In this document: positions 50,048-57,083 of the stretch, piece by piece
Layout: every line of letters starts with the position of its first letter
Numbering within the stretch: the first letter of the stretch is position 1
Assembly: GCA_963704825.1 (NCBI GenBank)
Contig: CAVPHV010000017.1
Span: forward strand, 186,001-250,000
Reading direction: 5' to 3'
From: CAVPHV01 sp963704825
GTDB lineage: Bacteria > Actinomycetota > Acidimicrobiia > Spongiisociales > UBA5794
DNA length: 64,000 nt
Made by a program: the position numbers and the translations under genes
The notes under the pieces: generated by a model
What the model was told of the DNA's origin: nothing
Database searches by the model: none
The model's input: only the letters and a program-made list of their open reading frames with translations

Positions 50048-52411
50048 TCAGCGCAGGGCGGCGCCGAAGTGGTCGCCACCGCCGGCGGTACCGGGAATGC
50101 CGGACGAGTTCTGATGCCACGTCTGATCGCGGGCGGGCGTGAGCCCGGACCCCGATCCGAAGATGACCTGGACGACTCCGGTGTCGGCTGCACCTGAGAT
50201 GCTCTCGAACGGCACCCCGACGACGAGGTCCATGAACCCGCCACCGTTGTAGTCCCCGATGGTCACCGCGAACCCGAAGTTGTCTCCGCTTTCACCGGTA
50301 CCAGAGATGCCGGACGAGTCTTGATGCCACAGCCGGTTGCCCTCAACGGTGAGGCCGGAGGTTGCGCCCAGGATGACATTGACGGCGCCGTTGGTTCCTC
50401 GGTCCCGGGGTACCCCGACGGCGAGGTCGGCGTTGTGGTCCCCGTTGAAGTCCCCCGTTGCCAGTGCTGCGCCGAAGTTGTCGTTTGCCTTGGCGGCCCC
50501 AACGATGTTGGCGGTCTTCTGCTTCCACATCTGGTTCCCCGCGGCCGCCAACCCCGATCCTGCGCCGTAGAGGACGTTGACGGCGCCGGTGTTGGTGACC
50601 CCGGCGATGTCCTCGAGTGGCACTCCGACGGCGAGGTCATCGCGATCGTCAGCATCGAAGTCGCCGGCGGCAAGGGCGGAACCGAAGTGATCGTTTGCCT
50701 GGCCGGAGCCCAGGATGTTGGCCTTGTTCTGGTGCCACAGTTGATTGCCGGTGGCGCGCAGCCCGCCACCGGTCCCGTAGATCACGTTGACGGCGCCCAT
50801 GTTGGCGACGGACTTGATGTCCTCGAACGGCACCCCGACGGCGAGGTCGTCGCGGTTGTTGTCGTCGAAGTCTCCCGAGGTCAGCGCCGAACCAAAGGCA
50901 TCTCCGGCATTGCCCACCCCGGTGATGTCGCTGCGATCCTGGGTCCACAGTTGGTTGCGAGCGGCACCCAGTCCGCTTCCCGATCCGTACAGGACGTTCA
51001 CCGCACCGGCGTCGGCTGCATTGAGGTCTTCACCAGGGACCCCGATGGCGAGGTCATCGAAGCTGTCGCCGTCGAAGTCGCCCGAAACCAATGCCGCTCC
51101 AAATTGGTCACCCGGTTGCATGGCGCCTTGGACATCCGGGCTGTCCTGGGTCCACTGTTGGTCACCTGCCGCGCTCAGGCCGTTGGCGGTCCCGTACAGC
51201 ACGTTGACCTCACCGCGTTCGCTGTTGTTGCCCGGCGCGCCGATGGCGACGTCGCTGAAGCCGTCGCCATCGAAGTCACCGCAGGCCACCGCCGCTCCAA
51301 ACCGGTCACCTGCGCCGGGGCCACCGGCAACTCCGGTCGATCCTTGATGCCACAGCTGGTTTCCCTGGGAGCCAAGACCGTCGGCCGACCCGTAGATCAC
51401 GTTGACGACTCCGGCGTCGGGCTGGCCCGCCTCGTTGTCGTCGGGTGCGCCGATGGCGACATCCGAGATCCCATCGCCGTTGATGTCGCAGGCCAGCTCT
51501 GGGCGGGGGGCGTGGGCGAGCATCACGATCTCCTGGCCGTCCGAGAACAGCGTCTGTGGTGCGCCGGCGCCATCACGTTGGACGGTGGTGCCGGATCGCC
51601 CCTCGTAGCCTTCACCGGCGTACCTCACATAGAAGAGCGTGGTGCTGTCGGTGTCCCACACCGGCGATTCCAGCTGGTGGTTGGACGAGTCGCGGACGGT
51701 GACCGTCCCGCCGTCGGCGTCCTCCTCGACCACCTGCCACCCGCCGCCGATGACGACGTAGGCGATCTTGCGGCCGTCGGGTGACCACGCCGGTTGTGCC
51801 ACGTTGCCGGCTGCCAGCTGATACGAGCCGGTGCCGTCGAGGTTGGTGACGTAGATGCCGTCGTGGCGTTCGTAGGCCAGGCGCGACCCGGAGGGGTCCC
51901 ACGTCGGGTTGATGCCGCTGCGCGTCCCGGGGATGGTCTTCTGTTGCGTTCCGTCTGCCCTCATCCGCATGATGACGCAGCAACTGTTGGCGTCCATGTT
52001 GCCCTCGGTATTGCGGGAGAAGGCAATCCAGTTGCCGTTGGCAGACCAGGCAGGGTCGAAGTCGCCGAGTTCAGGGTTGGTCAGCTGTTGGAGTCCGCTG
52101 CCGTCGACATTGACGACGAAGATGGCCCAGCGACCGTCGGTCCCGTCGGTGATGGGGCCTGAGTAGGCGATTCTGGTGCCGTCGGGGGAGTACGCCGGGC
52201 GGCTGATGATCGGCCTGCTGAGGGGGGTTCGGTCGTCGAAGCCGGCACCATTGGTGATCTTCAGTTCGTAGTAGAAGCCGGAGCCTCCTTGGCTGCCTTC
52301 CTCGACGGCCAGGAAGGCGAAGTCGTCGTCGGCGCTGTCGGCGGCGGCAGGCACCGCGGTGGCAACGACGGCGAGAACCACCACTGCGATCAACGGTGTC
52401 AGCCTGCTCAT
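50048..52411 (-). CDS. Secreted double beta-propeller protein (TolB-like plus seven FG-GAP repeats)
   Basis: A 787-residue exported protein. Signal peptide 1-25 (LIAVVVLAVVATAVPAAADS). Residues about 50-290 are TolB/WD40-like blades (RPAYSPDGTRIAYSGP, AWSANGNWIAFSRNTEG, QPAWSPDGRKIAYVVIGGGW). From about 300 to the end there are seven FG-GAP repeats, each with a Ca-binding loop such as DINGDGISDVAIGAP or DFDGDGFSDVAIGAP and a closing strand such as GVVNVIYGSADGL, enough for one seven-bladed integrin-type propeller. It is the last gene of the mau-like set, joined by ATGA to the gene before it. In methylamine dehydrogenase the large subunit MauB is also a seven-bladed propeller, so an analogous role is conceivable, but this is not a MauB homologue in sequence. 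Confidence 0.9.
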   Translation of the reverse strand: MSRLTPLIAVVVLAVVATAVPAAADSADDDFAFLAVEEGSQGGSGFYYELKITNGAGFDDRTPLSRPIISRPAYSPDGTRIAYSGPITDGTDGRWAIFVVNVDGSGLQQLTNPELGDFDPAWSANGNWIAFSRNTEGNMDANSCCVIMRMRADGTQQKTIPGTRSGINPTWDPSGSRLAYERHDGIYVTNLDGTGSYQLAAGNVAQPAWSPDGRKIAYVVIGGGWQVVEEDADGGTVTVRDSSNHQLESPVWDTDSTTLFYVRYAGEGYEGRSGTTVQRDGAGAPQTLFSDGQEIVMLAHAPRPELACDINGDGISDVAIGAPDDNEAGQPDAGVVNVIYGSADGLGSQGNQLWHQGSTGVAGGPGAGDRFGAAVACGDFDGDGFSDVAIGAPGNNSERGEVNVLYGTANGLSAAGDQQWTQDSPDVQGAMQPGDQFGAALVSGDFDGDSFDDLAIGVPGEDLNAADAGAVNVLYGSGSGLGAARNQLWTQDRSDITGVGNAGDAFGSALTSGDFDDNNRDDLAVGVPFEDIKSVANMGAVNVIYGTGGGLRATGNQLWHQNKANILGSGQANDHFGSALAAGDFDADDRDDLAVGVPLEDIAGVTNTGAVNVLYGAGSGLAAAGNQMWKQKTANIVGAAKANDNFGAALATGDFNGDHNADLAVGVPRDRGTNGAVNVILGATSGLTVEGNRLWHQDSSGISGTGESGDNFGFAVTIGDYNGGGFMDLVVGVPFESISGAADTGVVQVIFGSGSGLTPARDQTWHQNSSGIPGTAGGGDHFGAALR

Positions 52412-52881
52412 TGGATCCCCGGCGGGTAGGCGGATGTGATCTTGATCGCGGCCAGCAACTGGCCGGCGCGCCGCGCTGCTTCCTCCCGGTTGGCGTAGCT
52501 GCCGATGACGATGTACAGGCAGAACGCCCGGCCGTTCTCCGTGAAGAAGTCCTGATACCCGGCTTGGTTGGGGATCCAGCGCTGGAGCCGATTGGTGCCG
52601 AAGCGGTCGGGGTCGATGCGACTGGGCAGAGTGCCGGGGGAGAACAGCGCCGAGTTGACCGCTTCATCGCCGTACTCGAGCAGGGAAATGAAGACGTCGT
52701 TTGGTCCCATCACCTCGACGGCGCGGCTGCCGAAGTCGCCCCGCGCCTCGGGGAGGGGGAACGTGGCGGCGTGCAGTACCGGCTTGGACACGTCCTCAGG
52801 CTCACGGGGCAGGTGCCTGGTGATCCTCACCTCCCAGCCGACCGGAGTGTCGGCGCGCAGGCCATGGGCTTCGACCCTCAT
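52408..52881 (-). CDS. Unrecognised 157-residue protein of the mau-like operon
   Basis: ATG at 52881 overlaps the stop of the upstream membrane-protein gene (ATGA), and its own stop overlaps the propeller start in the same way. The protein starts with VEAHGLRADTPVGWEVRITR, contains TFPLPEARGDFGSRAVEVMG and ends AGQLLAAIKITSAYPPGIQ. It has no signal peptide or membrane helix and one Cys. The pattern (a GWEVRI start, an aliphatic YG segment, a final amphipathic helix) is that of a small alpha-beta cytoplasmic protein. I do not recognise a family. Confidence 0.8.
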   Translation of the reverse strand: MRVEAHGLRADTPVGWEVRITRHLPREPEDVSKPVLHAATFPLPEARGDFGSRAVEVMGPNDVFISLLEYGDEAVNSALFSPGTLPSRIDPDRFGTNRLQRWIPNQAGYQDFFTENGRAFCLYIVIGSYANREEAARRAGQLLAAIKITSAYPPGIQ

Positions 52882-53480
52882 GCGGCCACCGCGGCGAGCA
52901 ATGCGGCGGTGCCGGCAACAGCACAGGATGCCGCCAGCACGTTGTTCATGGGTTGGGCGAACGCCTCGACCCTGCGGTGGAGGCGCTGCAGCCCCGAGGC
53001 GGTCGTGACCCGCCGAGTCGAGAGCAGGGGCAGCGCTCGAGCCAGCCCAAAGGCGATCCCGATGATGAGTCCGCCCTGCCATGAGAAGGTGAGGAATTCG
53101 ATGAGGAACATGAGGTAGATGGCCGCGGTCGGAACGATGGTGGCCCAGCCGAGGCCGAGTTGGTAACCGAAGCCGAAGCCGACGACCCAGCCCCGATAGG
53201 TGTCGAGCCAGTTTTCGTTGACCTGGCGGTGGACGGTTGGCAGAGGAATACGGATCCAGCCCATCTCGGCGGCGGCAACGATGAGGGCGAGAACGCCAAT
53301 CACGATCGCAACAGTTGCGGTGCCGGGCCGGACGGACGCGGGGATCAGACTGCCGAGCCACCCAAGGGTGATCCCGACGGTTGCGCCACCGGCGATGGAG
53401 CCGGCGAAATAGAACGCCGTCGTCGTCGCCCAGTTTCTTTCACGTCCCTGCTCACCGAGCGGGGTGATGCTGGCCAGCAT
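52878..53480 (-). CDS. Polytopic membrane protein of the mau-like operon
   Basis: A 200-residue protein with about five to six hydrophobic segments: FYFAGSIAGGATVGITLGWL, GTATVAIVIGVLALIVAAAE, WVVGFGFGYQLGLGWATIVP, TAAIYLMFLIEFLTF, GGLIIGIAFGLARALPL and NNVLAASCAVAGTAALLAAV. Size and topology recall the CcdA/MauF/DsbD membrane domain that moves electrons to extracytoplasmic thiols, but it has a single Cys (in AASC) and no paired redox cysteines, so a simple thiol relay is not supported. TGAGGAGA precedes ATG 53480. Confidence 0.75.
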   Translation of the reverse strand: MLASITPLGEQGRERNWATTTAFYFAGSIAGGATVGITLGWLGSLIPASVRPGTATVAIVIGVLALIVAAAEMGWIRIPLPTVHRQVNENWLDTYRGWVVGFGFGYQLGLGWATIVPTAAIYLMFLIEFLTFSWQGGLIIGIAFGLARALPLLSTRRVTTASGLQRLHRRVEAFAQPMNNVLAASCAVAGTAALLAAVAA

Positions 53481-53489
53481 CGACTCTCC

Positions 53490-53567
53490 TCACGGCGACC
53501 AACTGGAGCGGATCGCGGCTGCGACGGCGATCACGACTCCGGCGACAATGATTCCGACGCTGGTCAT
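53490..53567 (-). CDS. 25-residue single-helix membrane peptide
   Basis: ATG at 53567 overlaps the mauD-like stop (ATGA), the same coupling used at every other junction of the operon. The product, 25 residues, is one hydrophobic helix (VGIIVAGVVIAVAAAIR) with a short polar end (SSWSP). Its stop lies just before the ribosome-binding site of the next gene. No family can be assigned at this size; the coupling and uninterrupted hydrophobic frame are the support. Confidence 0.6.
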   Translation of the reverse strand: MTSVGIIVAGVVIAVAAAIRSSWSP

Positions 53568-54295
53568 TGCTCTTCGTCTTCCTGGTCCTGGTCCGGATAG
53601 AGGCTGGGGTGACCGGGGTAGATGCCGGCAGCCAGCAACTCTCGGTCGACGACATCCTCACGATCGGCGTCGGCCCGGGCCTTGCGGCGCTTGCGGGTCT
53701 TGGTGTCGTCGAGTGCCTCGCCCATGAGACGCAACAGCTGATCCCAGGTGCTGGCTGAGCCTTCGCCGGCGATCGATCCGTTCGTTCCATCGACGAGTAC
53801 GAAGTATGGGGAGCCGGGCACCTGGTAGTCGTTCCAGGCTTGATCGGACATGACCACGGGGTAGTCACCCGACGCCAGCTTGGCGATACGTGACGGACTC
53901 TCCTCGTTCTCACCCTTGGTGAGCACGATGAGGCGGGTGGTGCCGAGCCCATTGGGACCCTTGTCGAACGTCTCCCAAAACTCGGCGCAGCCGAGACATC
54001 CGCTGGAGAGGAAGGCCAGGAGCGTCTTCTGCTTGGCTCCGAGCACGCGGATCCCGATGCCGTCACCCTCCGGCCCGGTACCCGAGATGTCGTGGGCCTG
54101 GATCACTTCGCCCCGCGGCGTTGCCACCGACGGGGCGAAGTTGAGGTCCGGCGTGCTCTGGTCGTGATCGTGTTCGAGGCCCGCCCCGAGACTGTCGAGT
54201 TGGCGGAGGATCTCGGCGTGGCTGCGCAGCAGGCTGGCGACGAGAAGGCCGAGCAGGAGGATCACGGCGGCCTCGGCGATGATGAGGGCGGTCAT
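53564..54295 (-). CDS. MauD-like membrane-anchored thioredoxin-fold protein
   Basis: A 243-residue protein: N-terminal membrane helix (IIAEAAVILLLGLLVASLL), an extracytoplasmic thioredoxin-like domain with LLAFLSSGCLGCAEFWETFD (redox pair Cys100-Cys103), and VPGSPYFVLVDGTNGSIAGE, equivalent to the cis-Pro loop. A charged C-terminal tail rich in Lys/Arg then Asp/Glu follows (TRKRRKARADADREDV). The topology, the S-G-C-x-x-C site and the position next to MauE- and MauA-like genes match MauD, needed for disulfide formation in methylamine dehydrogenase light chain. Start ATG 54295 overlaps the mauA-like stop (ATGA). Confidence 0.85.
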   Translation of the reverse strand: MTALIIAEAAVILLLGLLVASLLRSHAEILRQLDSLGAGLEHDHDQSTPDLNFAPSVATPRGEVIQAHDISGTGPEGDGIGIRVLGAKQKTLLAFLSSGCLGCAEFWETFDKGPNGLGTTRLIVLTKGENEESPSRIAKLASGDYPVVMSDQAWNDYQVPGSPYFVLVDGTNGSIAGEGSASTWDQLLRLMGEALDDTKTRKRRKARADADREDVVDRELLAAGIYPGHPSLYPDQDQEDEEQ

Positions 54296-54912
54296 GTGCA
54301 GTCTCCCGCCAAGCAGGGCGCGGTCTGCTGGCCGGTCTGGTTGTCGATCCGCAGCGAGGTGCCACAGTCGTCGAACAACTGGTACGGCGGAACACAGGTC
54401 ACCACCCGGCAGGCGACGGGGCCGCTGCACCCGATCTCCGTGTGGCATTGGCCGTACCGGAAGTAGTTGCAGCACACCCGCCGACGGTCGCAGGTCGTCT
54501 CGTTGCAGCGGCATTGGCAGGAGATGCACGATGGGTTACAGAAGCGACCGTTCTCGCACCCGTTGGTGCAGATGCACTGGGGGTGACAGTCGATGTAGTA
54601 GCGGGCCCTGGGGTTGCCGTTCCCATCGCAGCAGTAGGTCGAACTGTCGGCTCGCCACCAGCCGCCGACGAACATCCCCGGTGGGCAGCGGTTGATGCCG
54701 CGGTTTGTGGTGCAGCAGAAGATCGTGTAGCCATTCGAGCACTCGGAGTACGGACCGCAGACGGCGGCATATGCCGTCATCGGACGCAAGATGAAGTCGA
54801 GCGGAGCCGTCAGCAGAGCCGAGCCGACGACGGCGACTCTGGCCAGGAAGGAGCGGCGGCTGTGTTCTCCGCCGAGGGCTCGGGCGGTACGTTCGGCAAG
54901 GCGGCGGCTCAT
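54292..54912 (-). CDS. Tat-exported Cys-rich protein related to methylamine dehydrogenase light chain
   Basis: A 206-residue protein. The N-terminus has a Tat signal: basic region, twin Arg 19-20 in HSRRSFLARVAVVGSALL, hydrophobic stretch, cleavage probably near residue 50 (TAYAA). The mature ~156 residues contain 26 cysteines (single, CC pairs and CxC), about one residue in six. NRCPPGMFVGGWW resembles the CPPG...W segment around the first TTQ tryptophan of MauA, and YYIDCHPQC its YRDCC segment. The only tryptophans are the adjacent W85-W86; a Tyr-rich stretch (CCNYFRYGQCH) stands where the second TTQ tryptophan would be. Six or more disulfides are likely; TTQ formation is not. Overlaps both neighbours by ATGA. 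Confidence 0.8.
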   Translation of the reverse strand: MSRRLAERTARALGGEHSRRSFLARVAVVGSALLTAPLDFILRPMTAYAAVCGPYSECSNGYTIFCCTTNRGINRCPPGMFVGGWWRADSSTYCCDGNGNPRARYYIDCHPQCICTNGCENGRFCNPSCISCQCRCNETTCDRRRVCCNYFRYGQCHTEIGCSGPVACRVVTCVPPYQLFDDCGTSLRIDNQTGQQTAPCLAGDCT

Positions 54913-55430
54913 GTTTCGGCCCTCACTGGGATGACGGTGGGTACGACGTTGAGGATCAGATAGGCAAACCAGGTGCCCATCGCAACGAAGGCGACCAGAA
55001 CCAGGCCGGCTGGGGGATCGCCGGCGACGGCATCGAGGATGCCGGTCGCAGGCGCGGCGACGGCACCGAGCGCAACTGCTGCGGCGGCGAGGTTGAGGAT
55101 GAGGTGCGCCCACGTCGGCGGCGTGTCGTCACGCCCGAAGCATCCACAGGAAGCGACGACGCCACCCTTGGCGAGGGCATACCCCACAAAGCCGGCGAAT
55201 CCGAGGTACACGATGGCAACGAGCAATGCGCTGACGCTGCCACCGAAGAGCAGGGCGTACGTGCCGATTGTGATCTCGCCGAGCGCCATGAGCCGCACCA
55301 GCAGGGGAGATCCGGGTAAGGAAACAGAGCGAAGGGCTCGCGCCGTCTCGTCGGGACGGGCGAGCTTTGGTGCCCCCGCCACAACAAGGAGGAGGGAGGC
55401 GATGTAGAGCGGTCCAGCCATCGTCTGCAT
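54909..55430 (-). CDS. MauE-like membrane protein
   Basis: A 173-residue four-helix membrane protein of the MauE/DoxX-like family: GPLYIASLLLVVAGAPKLAR opens the family, followed by FGGSVSALLVAIVYLGFAGF and GGVVASCGCFGRDDTP, whose CGCFG motif is the hallmark (a possible thiol relay to MauD), then two further helices. In mau clusters MauE is required with MauD for maturation of the light chain. Several ATG codons are possible (55451, 55430, 55421); 55430 is chosen because the promoter at 55442-55469 predicts transcription beginning around 55435, which excludes the earlier ones. First gene of the seven-gene set. Confidence 0.82.
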   Translation of the reverse strand: MQTMAGPLYIASLLLVVAGAPKLARPDETARALRSVSLPGSPLLVRLMALGEITIGTYALLFGGSVSALLVAIVYLGFAGFVGYALAKGGVVASCGCFGRDDTPPTWAHLILNLAAAAVALGAVAAPATGILDAVAGDPPAGLVLVAFVAMGTWFAYLILNVVPTVIPVRAET

Positions 55431-55441
55431 CGGTGGCCGGG

Positions 55442-55469
55442 ATAGTGGCATCTCAAATCGAGATGTCAA
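55442..55469 (-). promoter_or_regulatory. Promoter with operator dyad for the mau-like operon
   Basis: On the minus strand TTGACA (55464-55469) and CACTAT (55442-55447) are separated by 16 bases. The spacer is filled by the perfect dyad CATCTC-AAATC-GAGATG at 55449-55465 (plus-strand reading). A dimeric repressor bound there would block RNA polymerase. The predicted start lies a few bases before ATG 55430, giving a nearly leaderless message. Confidence 0.6.
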
Positions 55470-55487
55470 ACGCGACGTATCTCCTGG

Positions 55488-55709
55488 TCAGCGATAGAAG
55501 ATGGCTGAGATGATGGTGGCGGCCCCCGCAAGTGCGATCAGGAGTGCGATGAATCGGATCAGGAAACTGGTCGAGGCCATCAGACCTCCCGTGGATCGGG
55601 AGAACCGGGCGGGCCAGTGTGCGGCGAGTCGATCGACCAAGGCGAGCGAGTTCGATGCGAGCGCCGTTCCGATCAGAAGGAGTGCCACGCCGAAGACGAT
55701 CAGGCCCAT
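55488..55709 (-). CDS. Small two-helix membrane protein
   Basis: A 73-residue protein with two hydrophobic helices, LIVFGVALLLIGTALASNSL and FLIRFIALLIALAGAATII, joined by a polar loop containing RLAAHWPARFSRST. AAGGAG lies seven bases before ATG 55709. It is upstream of and in the same direction as the mau-like set but is separated from it by that set's promoter. No family is recognised. Confidence 0.7.
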   Translation of the reverse strand: MGLIVFGVALLLIGTALASNSLALVDRLAAHWPARFSRSTGGLMASTSFLIRFIALLIALAGAATIISAIFYR

Positions 55710-55810
55710 GTTGCTCCTTGTCTGTCCTCTTCACGATACGGGTGATGACTACCGGCCAACAGAGCATTCTGGACGGTTGTCACGTGGCGAGACCGGGTTT
55801 CGGCAGTGGG

Positions 55811-55816
55811 TACTAT
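55811..55816 (+). promoter_or_regulatory. Putative -10 box of arsC
   Basis: TACTAT preceded by TGGG lies six bases before ATG 55823, again predicting a leaderless message; no ribosome-binding site is present. Confidence 0.35.
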
Positions 55817-55822
55817 GCGTTG

Positions 55823-56236
55823 ATGTCCGACCAACCCTCGGTTCTCTTCCTCTGCACCCACAATGCCGGCCGTTCGCAGATGGCGGCCGGCTGGCTGCGG
55901 TCGCTGTCCGGAGGGAAGGTCGGTGTCTACTCCGCTGGATCGAGTCCGGGGGATGCGGTGAATCCGGTTGCCGTCGCCGCCATGGCTGAGGTTGGGATCG
56001 ACATCGCCGCGGCTCAACCCCAGCAGTGGACCGACGACATGGTCCGGGTCGCCGACGTCATCGTGTCGATGGGCTGCGGTGATACCTGCCCGGTCTTTCC
56101 GGGCAAGCGGTACCTCGATTGGGAGCTCGACGATCCCCACGGTGCCGGCATCGAGGCGGTACGTCCGATCCGCGATGAGATCGAGGTTCGCATTCGCGGG
56201 CTGCTGGCCGAGCTGGGAGCTGATGCCGTCGACTGA
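55823..56236 (+). CDS. arsC: LMW-phosphatase-type arsenate reductase
   Basis: A 137-residue protein with the low-molecular-weight tyrosine phosphatase fold. The P-loop is LFLCTHNAGRSQMAAGW (C-X5-R-S), followed by VYSAGSSPGDAVNPVAVAAM and VSMGCGDTCPVFPGKRYLDW. The extra Cys pair in GCGDTC and the DWELDDPHG motif mark the thioredoxin/mycoredoxin-linked arsenate reductases that reduce arsenate to arsenite. No arsenite exporter or ArsR is adjacent, so it stands alone here. It converges with the HAD gene. Confidence 0.9.
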   Translation: MSDQPSVLFLCTHNAGRSQMAAGWLRSLSGGKVGVYSAGSSPGDAVNPVAVAAMAEVGIDIAAAQPQQWTDDMVRVADVIVSMGCGDTCPVFPGKRYLDWELDDPHGAGIEAVRPIRDEIEVRIRGLLAELGADAVD

Positions 56237-56273
56237 GCGGCACGTTTCGATCCGCGCGGCACCACCTGTCGCC

Positions 56274-56945
56274 TCAAGTTTCGTGTTCCAGGATCTGATC
56301 CGTCACTGCCGTGAGGTCTGATCCGATGATGTCGGGCTCGGGGAACAGCGGATTGACGACCATGCCCGGCCTCGTGACGTAGGCGCCGGCGCAGCCCGCC
56401 CACATCGCTCCGGCGATGTCCCAGTCGTGAGCGGCGACCATGCGCATCGCGGCGGTGGTCACGCCGAGGCGGTCGGCGGCCATTCGGTACACGGCGGCGG
56501 CGGGCTTGAACCGGCCGGTCGGCCCCACGGACATGATCTCGTCGAAGCAGCCTGCGATGCCCGCATTGGCCAGCTGGGTCTCCGCAGCGTCCTGGGGCGA
56601 GTTGGTCAGCGCCACGATGCGCAGCCCGGCGTCGTTGAGACGCTGCAGGCTGGGGACAACATCGGGATGTGGCGGCAGAGCGGCCATGGCGCCTGCGACT
56701 GCGGCTCCATCGGCCGCGGAGACGGTGACGTCGCGTTGGTCGGCGACCATACCGAGCGAGGCGGCGCCCACGGCAACGAAGTCGTGGTAGTCACCGATGA
56801 TGGTGAGGGTCAGGGCATTGCGCAGCACGAGGCCGAACCACTGCCGGCGCACCGCAGCATCGCCGAAGATGCGCTCGAAATGGGGGTCGAGGGCTCTGAG
56901 GTCGAGCAGGGTTTCGTTGACGTCGAAGACAAGAACGCGAGCCAC
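56274..56945 (-). CDS. Haloacid dehalogenase type II (HAD superfamily)
   Basis: A 223-residue hydrolase. VLVFDVNETLLDLRALDPHF is the type II haloacid dehalogenase signature with the nucleophilic Asp; VALTNSPQD is motif II, GRFKPAAAVYRMAADRLGV holds the Lys, and VAAHDWDIAGAMWAG is motif IV. L-2-haloacid dehalogenase is the named activity of the family, but many members are plain phosphatases. GGGAGGTGGC before GTG 56945 fixes the start; a much longer open frame upstream is a shadow of the transporter genes. Divergent from nikM. Confidence 0.88.
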   Translation of the reverse strand: MARVLVFDVNETLLDLRALDPHFERIFGDAAVRRQWFGLVLRNALTLTIIGDYHDFVAVGAASLGMVADQRDVTVSAADGAAVAGAMAALPPHPDVVPSLQRLNDAGLRIVALTNSPQDAAETQLANAGIAGCFDEIMSVGPTGRFKPAAAVYRMAADRLGVTTAAMRMVAAHDWDIAGAMWAGCAGAYVTRPGMVVNPLFPEPDIIGSDLTAVTDQILEHET

Positions 56946-57052
56946 GCCACCTCCCGATCGGGCCCAAACCAAGCTAGCGCCTCGGGCGCCACTGTGATCG
57001 GCGGGCTTCTGCGGGCCGGCGCGCGGTACCCATTGACGATTGCTAAGGTTCA

Positions 57053-57075
57053 CTATTGCGATTGACTTGCAATAG
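57053..57075. promoter_or_regulatory. Nur-like (nickel-responsive Fur-family) box
   Basis: CTATTGC and GCAATAG are perfect inverted copies separated by nine bases. The inner part, TTGCGA-N5-TTGCAA, matches the reported Streptomyces Nur box tTGCaa-N5-ttGCAA at 11 of 12 positions. It lies eight bases before the nikM-like GTG and overlaps its ribosome-binding site, so binding would shut off the transporter when metal is plentiful. Confidence 0.6.
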
Positions 57076-57083
57076 GAGATGAT

